From NCBI GenBank assembly GCA_019421925.1, contig JAHZEH010000009.1, positions 1 through 6,063 on the forward strand: DNA of 6,063 bases. The letters run 5' to 3'. The notes under the pieces were generated by a model. That model made no database searches. It worked only from the letters and a program-made list of their open reading frames with translations, and was not told the origin of the DNA. The translations under genes and the position numbers were made by a program. Shown in pieces: positions 1 through 5,226 of the stretch (its first letter is position 1; the number at the start of each line of letters is the position of its first letter). Source of the DNA: Clostridia bacterium. Its GTDB lineage: Bacteria; Bacillota; Clostridia; Christensenellales; CALWSW01.

Positions 1-45
1 GATATAGTAGTCACCACAACGGATATAATTCAATTCCTGCATCAT
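1..45 (-). CDS. TnpV-like mobile-element protein, N-terminal fragment (runs off left edge)
   Basis: Only the first 15 codons are inside the window (MMQELNYIRCGDYYI). They follow a GGAGG ribosome binding site at 55-51, spaced 5 bases from the first ATG (45-43) and 8 from the second (42-40); either may be the true start. The pattern L-x-Y-x-R-C-G-D-Y-Y-I-P resembles the beginning of TnpV proteins, small proteins of about 110-130 residues carried by Tn4451-type and other clostridial integrative elements; their function is poorly defined. The family call rests on memory of this N-terminal signature, not on a search. Low GC in the surrounding 240 bases and the hairpin-rich upstream region agree with a mobile origin. 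It could instead be an unrelated small protein. Confidence 0.5.
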   Translation of the reverse strand, partial: MMQELNYIRCGDYYI

Positions 46-58
46 ATGTACCTCCAAT

Positions 59-74
59 CACTGTGTCACTGTGT
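59..74 (-). repeat. Tandem 8-bp direct repeat in the leader of the TnpV-like gene
   Basis: On the plus strand CACTGTGT occurs twice back to back (59-66 and 67-74). It lies between the putative -10 box (83-78) and the ribosome binding site (55-51) of the TnpV-like gene. It could be a protein-binding site; no function can be read from sequence alone. Confidence 0.6.
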
Positions 75-106
75 TCGGATATATTGCACCGAACCCGCGT
101 TCGCAA
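73..106 (-). promoter_or_regulatory. Putative promoter of the TnpV-like gene with overlapping palindrome
   Basis: A -35-like TTGCGA (106-101) is followed after exactly 17 bases by TATATC (83-78), reading on the minus strand toward the TnpV-like start at 45. A 6-bp inverted repeat, GTTCGG (73-78) and CCGAAC (89-94), overlaps the -10 region and could serve as an operator. The match to sigma-A consensus is moderate (four of six bases in each hexamer). Confidence 0.4.
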
Positions 107-123
107 GTGGGTTTTGTCGTAAG

Positions 124-163
124 ATAAAAAAAGCTATACCTGGTATCAAACCAGGTATAGCTT
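124..163 (-). terminator. Perfect intrinsic terminator, minus-strand orientation
   Basis: A perfect 14-bp inverted repeat (131-144 and 150-163) has a 5-base loop. Reading on the minus strand it is followed by a T-rich tract (130-124). It would stop transcripts entering from the operon to the right, or act as an attenuator ahead of the TnpV-like gene. The plus-strand side lacks a comparable T-run, so it is mainly one-directional. Confidence 0.8.
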
Positions 164-195
164 ACTTTCGTTGAGCCAACCCCGTCTGACAGATG

Positions 196-233
196 CCGTA
201 AATAGTTAAATTTGTCATTTAACCTCTTTACGG
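196..233. repeat. Interrupted 38-base palindrome near the presumed element end
   Basis: The outer arms CCGTAAA (196-202) and TTTACGG (227-233) enclose the inner arms GTTAAAT (205-211) and ATTTAAC (217-223). There is a 5-base loop and a 2/3-base internal loop. It lacks a T-tract, so it is not an ordinary terminator. Its place next to the composition boundary suggests a recombinase, relaxase or transposase recognition structure; that role is inferred. Confidence 0.6.
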
Positions 234-236
234 ACA

Positions 237-253
237 CCCGCCTAAGCGGGGGC
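237..253. terminator. Truncated or degenerate GC-rich terminator behind the binding-protein gene
   Basis: CCCGC (237-241) and GCGGG (246-250) form a 5-bp stem with loop CTAA, followed on the plus strand by GGCTTTT. The operon side (246-257) continues as GCGGGGGCTTTT, the usual right half of a symmetrical GC-rich bidirectional terminator. The other half departs from symmetry at 236. It lies 17 bases behind the stop codon of the binding-protein gene, so it was probably the operon terminator before the neighbouring DNA arrived. Confidence 0.45.
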
Positions 254-270
254 TTTTCCTGTATCTCTTG

Positions 271-1392
271 CTATTTCAGGGAGGAGTTGGCCAGCAGGGC
301 GGTCAACTGCTCGTCGCTCAGGTCGCAGTGGTAGAAGAGAGAGTAGAAAGTTTTGGCCTCCTCGGCGATGTCCAGCTCGTAGATGTCCGGATAGATCAGA
401 TTACCCAACCAGCGCACGCCCAGGAAACGATTGATGGAGGGGGGCCTGCTCAGCCAGTTATACGGGCCAGTGGGCACTTCATAATACCTGCCCTCCTGAA
501 CGGCCGTGACATCCGCCCACAGGGGATCGCTGCCCACAGCGGCATAAACACTGCCCGGATTGAACAGCACCACGTCCGGGTTCCAGAGAAGGAGCTGCTC
601 CATGGAGATCTCGCTGCCCGCGCCGGAGGTGGTGTCCAGCACGGCCACGTTGTCAATGCCGACCAGTTCGATGACCGTGTTGTGGAAGGAACCCGAGGGG
701 ATGGTGGTCAGGCCGTTGTCACCCTCGCCATAGTAGAGCGTGACGCGCTCCTCCTGGGGGATGGCGGCGGATTTTTCTCTGGCCATGGCCAGAGTGTCCT
801 CGCAGTACTGGGCCAGGGTTTCACCCTCCTCCTGCTTGCCGAGGAGTTCGCCCAGGGTACGGTAGGCCGCTCCGGTGTTTTCCAGAGAGCACTCAATAAA
901 GATGGTGGGGATGCCCGTCTGGGCCTGGATACCGTCCATGTCCTCGGCGATGGTCCCCTTGGCCTCGCCGATGTCAATGATGACCTGGGGACTGGCAGCC
1001 AGCAGGGCCTCCAGATTGAGGCTGACGTTTTTGCCATAGAACGTGCCGAAGACAGGCAGGTTCCAGTACTTCTCGTCGGTGTACGCCTTGGCGGAGTCAG
1101 TGAATTCGTTGGACAGGCCCATCAGGGCATCCGGCGCGATGGAGAAGAGAATCATCTGGGCCATGGAGCCGGAGGGGGCAACCCGCGTGATCTCGGCGGG
1201 CAGTTCCACCGTGCGGCCGCAGGAGTCTGTGAAGGAGCGGGTCGCGGCGGCGGCTTCAGTTTGGGCCGGGGCCTCTGTATGCGGGGCTGCGGCCTGGGTG
1301 GGGGTGGGTTCAGTTTGCGCGGGCGCGGCGCAGCCTGCAAAGAGGCAGGATGCCATGCACAGCGCAAGCAGGAGACAGGTGAGTTTCTTCAT
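271..1392 (-). CDS. ABC transporter substrate-binding lipoprotein (periplasmic-binding-protein type 2 family, metal/cofactor-type)
   Basis: This 373-residue protein is the extracellular receptor of the importer encoded just upstream. The start at 1392-1390 was chosen for the AAAGGAGG site 7 bases before it and because a signal peptide begins there. Residues 1-20 are Lys-Lys then hydrophobic, ending in a lipobox (FAGC, Cys21) for lipidation and membrane anchoring. Residues 22-52 are a low-complexity Ala/Pro/Thr/Gln linker. The ligand-binding domain starts near 54 (TDSCGRTVELP, typical of the BtuF/FhuD-like family) and runs to the end. Distinctive segments are PSGSFHNTVIELVG (232-245) and GPYNWLSRPPSINR (309-322), the latter with Trp and Arg residues suited to an anionic ligand. 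It is the last gene of the operon, 62 bases behind the DUF364 gene. The ligand is not established; molybdate/tungstate, another metal chelate or a corrinoid are possible. Confidence 0.85.
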   Translation of the reverse strand: MKKLTCLLLALCMASCLFAGCAAPAQTEPTPTQAAAPHTEAPAQTEAAAATRSFTDSCGRTVELPAEITRVAPSGSMAQMILFSIAPDALMGLSNEFTDSAKAYTDEKYWNLPVFGTFYGKNVSLNLEALLAASPQVIIDIGEAKGTIAEDMDGIQAQTGIPTIFIECSLENTGAAYRTLGELLGKQEEGETLAQYCEDTLAMAREKSAAIPQEERVTLYYGEGDNGLTTIPSGSFHNTVIELVGIDNVAVLDTTSGAGSEISMEQLLLWNPDVVLFNPGSVYAAVGSDPLWADVTAVQEGRYYEVPTGPYNWLSRPPSINRFLGVRWLGNLIYPDIYELDIAEEAKTFYSLFYHCDLSDEQLTALLANSSLK

Positions 1393-1412
1393 GGGAATTC
1401 CTCCTTTGCGTT

Positions 1413-1448
1413 CCCCCGCTGCGGGGGTATTACAGCGGCTTACGCCGC
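1413..1448 (-). promoter_or_regulatory. Two tandem RNA hairpins between the DUF364 and binding-protein genes
   Basis: The 62-base spacer holds two GC-rich hairpins. One has a GCGGC/GCCGC stem closed by a GNRA-type GUAA tetraloop (1448-1435 on the minus strand). The other is a 5-bp C/G stem with a GCAGC loop (1427-1413). Neither is followed by a T-run, so they are not terminators. Such intercistronic hairpins often set mRNA processing or stability, here perhaps raising the level of the binding protein relative to the membrane parts; that is inference. Confidence 0.5.
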
Positions 1449-1454
1449 GGGGAA

Positions 1455-2216
1455 TCAGGGTTTGAGGATGCGCACCATGGTGCCCGCGTGGAAGAGGTTG
1501 GGATCCCCCTCCCGCAGCACGGCGGCCCGAACCGCTTCCTCGCTGCCGGCCACGAACCCGCATAGGGCGTTGACGCCCGCGCTCAGCATAACCTCGCTCA
1601 GCGGGGTGGAGGGGCCGACCAGCACCACATGGGAGTTTCTCGAGAGCTGGAGCAGGCGGGGCAGGGTTTTGTTGGTGAGCGTCACCCCGGTGATGAACAC
1701 GAAGTCCTGTTCCGGGAGGATAAATTCGCAGGCCGAGTCCGGATAGTCCCCTGGCCTGGGGGCCCGCTCCAGGATGGAGAGGGTGCAGATAGGGGTGAAG
1801 CGCCGCTCCAGATAGGGGAAATGGCCGATGACCGCCACGCGTTTGCCCGCCACCAGGGGTTGATAGGCGATAAATGCGTCCTCCTGTTTATCCTGCGCCC
1901 CGGGGTCCTCGGGGGTGAAGCGGGCGCAGAGGGCGCTGGCGTGCTCCGGCGTGTTGTAAAAGGAGTTGATGGCGGCCGCCCCGAAGGAGGCGTCGCAGAA
2001 ATTCCAGGATTTGACCAGCTCCGCCGCCCTGCGCAGGGGCAGCCCGGAGAGGGTTTCCGGGAGCTGGGAGGGGAAACCGGACTCGGTCATGGTCATAGCC
2101 AGCCCCACGCCTCCTGCACTGTTGACAATCATGGTCCACTCCACGCCCACATGGGCCCGCAGCACGGTCAGCTTCCCGGGGATACCGGCGATCAGTTCAT
2201 CATACAACGTCCACAT
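1455..2216 (-). CDS. DUF4213/DUF364 family protein (putative heavy-metal chelation)
   Basis: This 253-residue cytosolic protein shows the two-part layout of this family. There is an N-terminal DUF4213-like part (MWTLYDELIAGIPGKL, EWTMIVNSAGGVGLAMT at 26-42, ASFGAAAINSFYN at 76-88). A Rossmann-like DUF364 part follows (KRVAVIGHFPYLER at 125-138, DFVFITGVTLTNKTLPRLL at 171-189, VVLVGPSTPLSEVML at 197-211). The family's first crystal structure combined enolase-N-like and Rossmann-like folds and suggested a role in metal chelation; no reaction is established. The start at 2216 is preferred over an upstream ATG at 2261: it matches the family N-terminus, avoids a 25-base overlap with the ATPase gene, and has an AAAGGA element about 10 bases upstream. 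Its position between importer genes suggests that it receives or modifies the imported metal or ligand. Confidence 0.85.
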   Translation of the reverse strand: MWTLYDELIAGIPGKLTVLRAHVGVEWTMIVNSAGGVGLAMTMTESGFPSQLPETLSGLPLRRAAELVKSWNFCDASFGAAAINSFYNTPEHASALCARFTPEDPGAQDKQEDAFIAYQPLVAGKRVAVIGHFPYLERRFTPICTLSILERAPRPGDYPDSACEFILPEQDFVFITGVTLTNKTLPRLLQLSRNSHVVLVGPSTPLSEVMLSAGVNALCGFVAGSEEAVRAAVLREGDPNLFHAGTMVRILKP

Positions 2217-2236
2217 ACCATTCAATTCCTTTGTGT

Positions 2237-3019
2237 TTAGGATAATGAGCGGGGCATGCACACCCGCACGCTCCTGCCCTCGCAGTTCATGTCGCTGAGC
2301 AGAATGGGAATCTCGTAGAGCTCCTCCAGGGTCTGCTGGGTGAGGATTTCCGCCGGGGCTCCGGCCAGAGTGATGAGCCCGTCCTCCAGCACGAGAGCCT
2401 CGTCTGCAAAGAGAAAGGCGTGCTCCGGGTTGTGGGAGGAGAAGAGAATGAGATAGCCCTGGCGGCTGAGGTCATGAACCTGCCGCAGAACCCGGTACTG
2501 GTTGCCGTAGTCCAGATTGGCGGTGGGCTCGTCCATGACGAGGATACCCGCCTGCTGGGCCAGGGCCCGGGCAATGGTGACGAGCTGGCGCTCGCCTCCG
2601 CTGATCTGGGCATAGCCCGCGTCCCTCAGGTGGGCGATGCCCAGGGTCTCCAGGGCGGCCTCGGCGGCCCGCTCGTCCTCGGGTTTGGGGGTGGAGAAGG
2701 CGGAGATATGGACGGCCCGGCCCATGAGCACCACCTGCATGACGGTGAAGTTGAAGGTTGGCGCGCCGGACTGAGGGATATAGGCGATCTTTTTGGCGAA
2801 CTCCGTACGGCTCAGGTTCCGGATGGGCCGGCCCCCCAGGGAGATCTCCCCGCGGTAACGGGAGGAGAGGCCGAGCAAACAGCGGAAGAGGGTGCTCTTG
2901 CCCGCTCCGTTTTTTCCCAACAGGCAGGCCACCCGGCCGGGCTGAAGGGAGAAGGAGAGCCCCTTGAGCACCTCATGGGAGCCGTAGGAGAAGTGCAGAT
3001 CTTTGACTTGAATGCCCAT
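2237..3019 (-). CDS. ABC transporter ATP-binding protein, FecE/BtuD/MolC-type
   Basis: This 260-residue cytoplasmic ATPase drives the importer. All nucleotide-binding elements are present and intact: Walker A GKNGAGKST (35-43), Q-loop at Gln83 (IPQ), signature SGGERQ (140-145), Walker B ILVMDEP with Asp163/Glu164, D-loop ANLD (167-170) and switch His196. Length and the HEVLKGLSF start fit the iron-siderophore/B12/molybdate subgroup of ABC ATPases. The ATG at 3019 lies one base behind the permease stop codon, and its ribosome binding site (AAGGAGG) sits inside the last permease codons, so the two subunits are translationally coupled. A C-terminal tail of about 25 residues after the ATPase core (LSDMNCEGRSVRVCMP) is rich in Cys and Met. 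The gene order and intact catalytic residues point to a working transporter. Confidence 0.93.
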   Translation of the reverse strand: MGIQVKDLHFSYGSHEVLKGLSFSLQPGRVACLLGKNGAGKSTLFRCLLGLSSRYRGEISLGGRPIRNLSRTEFAKKIAYIPQSGAPTFNFTVMQVVLMGRAVHISAFSTPKPEDERAAEAALETLGIAHLRDAGYAQISGGERQLVTIARALAQQAGILVMDEPTANLDYGNQYRVLRQVHDLSRQGYLILFSSHNPEHAFLFADEALVLEDGLITLAGAPAEILTQQTLEELYEIPILLSDMNCEGRSVRVCMPRSLS

Positions 3020-3020
3020 G

Positions 3021-4037
3021 CTATGCGCCCTCCTTTTTGCGGAGTACCAGCCAGAGGAAGAAGGGGGCGCCCACGAAGGAGGTCAGGATACCGATGGGCA
3101 CCTCGGAGGTGGCCATGACCCGGGCCAGGTTGTCCACCGGGCGCAGGAAGCTCCCGCCCAGCAGCATGGAGCCCGGGAGCAGCACGCTGTAGTCAAAGCC
3201 CACGATTTTTCGGGCAATATGGGGAATCACCAGACCCACCCAGCCGATCATGCCGGAGATGGAGACGCTGGCCGCTGTGACAAGCGTGGCGCAGACTACC
3301 ACCACCAGCCGGTAAACCTTTGTGTTGACGCCCATGGTCTGGGCCTCCTCCTCCCCCAGGGTGAGCACGTTGATCTTCCAGCGCATCAGGAAGAGGGCCA
3401 GGGTCCCCAGGAGGATGGGGGGAGCGGCGAAAGCCAGGTCCCGCATGCGGACGGAGGCGAGACTGCCCATAAGCCAGTAGGTGATGGCGGGGAGCTGTTC
3501 CTCCGTGTCTGCCACCAGCTTGAGCAGGGAGGTGCCTGAATTAAAGAGGGAGCCGATCATGATACCGGCCAGGACCATGCCCATCGTGGGATTGCCCCGG
3601 GTACGGGTGCTTGCCAGATAGGCCAGCAGGACTGCGGCCAGGCCGAGGGCAAAGGAAAAAACGGAGATGCCGGTATAGCCCAGACCAATCATGATACCCA
3701 GGGCCGCTCCAAAGCCCGCGCCCGCGGAGGCGCCCAGCACGTCGGGTGAGACCATGGGGTTCTGGAAGAGGCCCTGGTACACGCTGCCCGCCACGGAGAG
3801 GGCCCCGCCCACCAGGACGGCGGCAATGACCCGGGGCAGGCGGATGAGGAAAACCACGGTCTCCATCTCAGCAGGCCAGTCCACGGCGATGGGAAAGACT
3901 TTGGAGAGCAGGATTTTGACGAGAGTAAGGGGCTCGATGGGGTAGCGCCCCACCATAAAGGAGAGGAAGAAGGAGAAGAAGAAAAAAGCCAGCAGATACC
4001 AGAGCCTTTTTCTCCCCTTTTCCGAGGTGATGGGCAT
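3021..4037 (-). CDS. ABC transporter permease, FecCD/BtuC family
   Basis: This 338-residue inner-membrane subunit fits the usual FecCD length (about 330-350 residues, 10 helices). It has a short basic cytoplasmic start followed by a first helix (13-29). The classic family stretches are present: RLPRVIAAVLVGGALSVAG (66-84), QGLFQNPMVSPDVLGASAGA (88-107), LTLGEEEAQTMGV (225-237) and the coupling segment SGMIGWVGLVIPHIAR (261-276) that contacts the ATPase. It would work as a homodimer with the ATPase and the binding protein, as in BtuCDF and the H. influenzae molybdate/tungstate importer MolBCA. The ATG at 4037 has GGGAGG at 4053-4048. The spacer from the phosphatase gene is 48 bases. The family is clear; the substrate cannot be read from the sequence. 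Confidence 0.93.
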   Translation of the reverse strand: MPITSEKGRKRLWYLLAFFFFSFFLSFMVGRYPIEPLTLVKILLSKVFPIAVDWPAEMETVVFLIRLPRVIAAVLVGGALSVAGSVYQGLFQNPMVSPDVLGASAGAGFGAALGIMIGLGYTGISVFSFALGLAAVLLAYLASTRTRGNPTMGMVLAGIMIGSLFNSGTSLLKLVADTEEQLPAITYWLMGSLASVRMRDLAFAAPPILLGTLALFLMRWKINVLTLGEEEAQTMGVNTKVYRLVVVVCATLVTAASVSISGMIGWVGLVIPHIARKIVGFDYSVLLPGSMLLGGSFLRPVDNLARVMATSEVPIGILTSFVGAPFFLWLVLRKKEGA

Positions 4038-4085
4038 ATTGAGTAAACCTCCCTGTAACGACTGGTCAAAGCGGACGGCGGGGTA

Positions 4086-4859
4086 TTATTCCAGCAGATG
4101 GCTGCGCAGTGCGCCGAGCGTCTCTCCATCCAGGCCAAGGGGACCGGCGAGATAGCCCTCGAAGGAGCCGGAGAGCGTCTCCACCGCTTTCCAATAGGCT
4201 GCAAGGTATTCGGGCCGGGCCTCAAAGAAGGAGCGCAGGATAGCCAGCTCCTCCTCGTCCATACCCTGGCCGATGCGCGCGTAATCCTCCTCATTTTTGC
4301 AGGCATAGCTGACGTTTGTGTTCAGGTAGTCGGTGAGGATGTCCTCCTCCCTCACTCCCAGCGCCCGCAGAAGGGTGGCTGAGAGCACGCCAGCCCGGTC
4401 TTTGCCATTGCGGCAGTGGAAAAGGACGGGTCCCCGCCCCGCCGCGAGATCGCGGAGAATACGGGAGAAGGCGGGGGCAAATTCCTGAGGATAGCTGCGG
4501 TAGAGGGCGAGCACCCCCTCGCCCGGCTTGCCCCGGCCCCGGATTTCACCCGCCCGCAGCATGCCCCGCCCGGCGGGGGTGGGATGGTCCGGGGGGAGCA
4601 GGGGGAGAATGAGCACGCCCTCCAGGGCGGGGTCCGGGTATTTCTCCACCTCATGGGGCCCGCGCAGATCATAGACTGTATGGAGGCCCAGGCTGCGCAG
4701 TGCGGCAAGGGCGGATTCCTGGGCGCCGCAGAGCTGGCTGGAACGGTAGACGCGGCCGAAGCGGACAGTGAGGCCGTCCGCGGTTTTCCAGCCGCCCAGA
4801 TCCCGGCAGTTGGGAACGCCGGGCAGCAGCATCGTGCGGGGAGGGGTTGAAGGGATCAT
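4086..4859 (-). CDS. Tyrosine-protein phosphatase superfamily protein (Y_phosphatase3/LipA-like)
   Basis: This 257-residue protein carries the CX5R phosphatase loop HCRNGKDRAG (148-157), with Cys149 as expected nucleophile and Arg155 as phosphate-binding residue. The N-terminus has NCRDLGGWKT (17-26), close to the NFRDLGG motif of bacterial MptpB/LipA-type phosphatases, and then RSSQL (39-43) and TVYDLRGPHEVEK (61-73). Lys153-Asp154 in the loop is common in the branch that also acts on phosphoinositides. There is no signal peptide or membrane segment, so it is probably cytosolic. The ATG at 4859 follows AAAGGA at a spacing of 6. It is the first gene behind the structured leader and terminator, and is followed 48 bases later by the permease, so it should share their regulation. 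Its substrate, and why it sits with an importer, are unknown. Confidence 0.88.
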   Translation of the reverse strand: MIPSTPPRTMLLPGVPNCRDLGGWKTADGLTVRFGRVYRSSQLCGAQESALAALRSLGLHTVYDLRGPHEVEKYPDPALEGVLILPLLPPDHPTPAGRGMLRAGEIRGRGKPGEGVLALYRSYPQEFAPAFSRILRDLAAGRGPVLFHCRNGKDRAGVLSATLLRALGVREEDILTDYLNTNVSYACKNEEDYARIGQGMDEEELAILRSFFEARPEYLAAYWKAVETLSGSFEGYLAGPLGLDGETLGALRSHLLE

Positions 4860-4888
4860 AGGCCATCCTTTCCGCCGGGGAGCACTGA

Positions 4889-4924
4889 AAAAGCCGTCTG
4901 TGACATGAGGAACAGACGGCTTTT
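4889..4924 (-). terminator. Intrinsic terminator of the operon leader (attenuator)
   Basis: Perfect 13-bp arms (4889-4901 and 4912-4924) enclose a 10-base loop. On the minus strand the stem ends in a run of five Ts. It stands about 30 bases before the phosphatase start codon and downstream of the promoter zone, so it must be bypassed for the operon to be expressed. It is nearly symmetrical and could also stop plus-strand transcripts. Confidence 0.85.
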
Positions 4925-5041
4925 CCCAAAGTTGCGAGTCCTCTTTTCAAAGTGGAAGGCCCGGCGGTTTCCCGCAGAACCCGTTGGATGTTCCGGTGTG
5001 GACCGGCATCCTGTTTTGCCGTTCGTGGGGAGAACCTTTAG
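4925..5041 (-). ncRNA. Structured 5' leader, candidate riboswitch (Moco/Tuco-like suspected)
   Basis: The minus-strand RNA folds by hand into a closed domain. The basal helix is CUAAAG (5041-5036) plus GUUCUC (5035-5030), paired with GAGGAC (4943-4938) and CUUUGG (4931-4926). Inside are a helix GAAC (5024-5021)/GUUC (4980-4977), a hairpin GGAUG-CCGG/CCGG-CAUCC (5011-4986) and a GCGG-GAAA-CCGC tetraloop hairpin (4975-4964). The single-stranded segment GGGCCUUCCACUUUGAAAAG follows (4962-4943). The order of GNRA-type hairpin, GCC-UUCC and GAAAAG recalls the core of the Moco RNA of E. coli moaA, without its P3 stem, as reported for the tungsten-cofactor variant. An intrinsic terminator follows directly and the genes behind encode a MolBCA-like importer. 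The class is a guess; a regulatory leader is well supported. A covariance-model search against Rfam RF01055 would decide. Confidence 0.55.
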
Positions 5042-5079
5042 ACGCGGCAAAATCGAGGCGGCGTATGAAATTTATGTGC

Positions 5080-5106
5080 ATGATAACGTATTGTTATTGT
5101 TACACA
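5080..5106 (-). promoter_or_regulatory. Putative operon promoter region
   Basis: The AT-rich stretch between the serS terminator and the folded leader contains TATCAT (5085-5080), five of six matches to a sigma-A -10 box. The region 17 bases upstream (near 5106) has only a weak -35. An alternative is TTGCAA (5124-5119) with AACAAT about 17 bases on. Either would start the transcript before the leader fold begins at 5041. A short inverted repeat ATAAC/GTTAT (5083-5087, 5093-5097) overlaps this region. Confidence 0.4.
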
Positions 5107-5174
5107 TTTCTGACACAATTGCAAGACGTGCGGCGAAGATTGTAGGAAAAGCGTCAAGATGCTTTGATTTGCGG

Positions 5175-5205
5175 AAAAAGCGCCCGGACATGTGTCCGGG
5201 CGCTT
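5175..5205 (-). terminator. Intrinsic terminator of serS
   Basis: A perfect 13-bp GC-rich inverted repeat (5178-5190 and 5193-5205) is followed on the minus strand by a T-run (five Ts, 5179-5175). It begins about 21 bases behind the serS stop codon and separates serS from the importer operon. Confidence 0.92.
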
Positions 5206-5226
5206 CAGATCGTTTTATTGGGGAAT

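Larger units (their letters stand above)
1..236 (-). mobile_element. Probable end of an integrated mobile element (partial)
   Basis: This stretch has 42% GC by hand count in its 240-base block, clearly below the neighbouring operon. It carries a TnpV-like gene start, a perfect intrinsic terminator and an interrupted palindrome close to the proposed boundary. The boundary is placed at about 236 because symmetry of a GC-rich terminator hairpin (237-253) breaks exactly there. No recombinase, target-site duplication or matching far end is visible, so the element class and the exact junction are inferred. Confidence 0.45.

Noticed and set aside
95..117. AACCCGC/GTGGGTT stem with TTTT as a plus-strand terminator
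   Set aside because: The stem is only 7 bp with a wobble pair, and no plus-strand gene ends before it; support is too weak to list as a feature.
205..223. GTTAAAT and ATTTAAC resemble integron attC core sites (GTTRRRY and RYYYAAC)
   Set aside because: The two cores are in the wrong order and only 5 bases apart; real attC sites have RYYYAAC first and a longer middle, and no integrase or cassette is seen.
1393..1563. Upstream in-frame extension of the binding protein to an ATG at 1563
   Set aside because: It would place 57 Arg/Gly-rich residues before a clear lipoprotein signal peptide and overlap the DUF364 gene; the start at 1392 has a strong ribosome binding site.
268..1746. Long open frame on the plus strand (492 codons)
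   Set aside because: It lies antisense to the binding-protein and DUF364 genes, which have recognisable domains and ribosome binding sites. Its translation is Gly/Gln/Val-rich with no family signature; it is a by-product of high GC.
2217..2261. Upstream ATG at 2261 for the DUF364 protein
   Set aside because: It overlaps the ATPase gene by 25 bases and adds 15 residues that do not match the family start; the ATG at 2216 does.
2420..3118. Plus-strand open frame of 232 codons opposite the ATPase gene
   Set aside because: It is the antisense shadow of an ABC ATPase with every catalytic motif intact.
4925..5041. Cobalamin riboswitch, expected before a BtuCDF-like importer
   Set aside because: The GCCACUG B12 box and the surrounding conserved core are not found in the leader.
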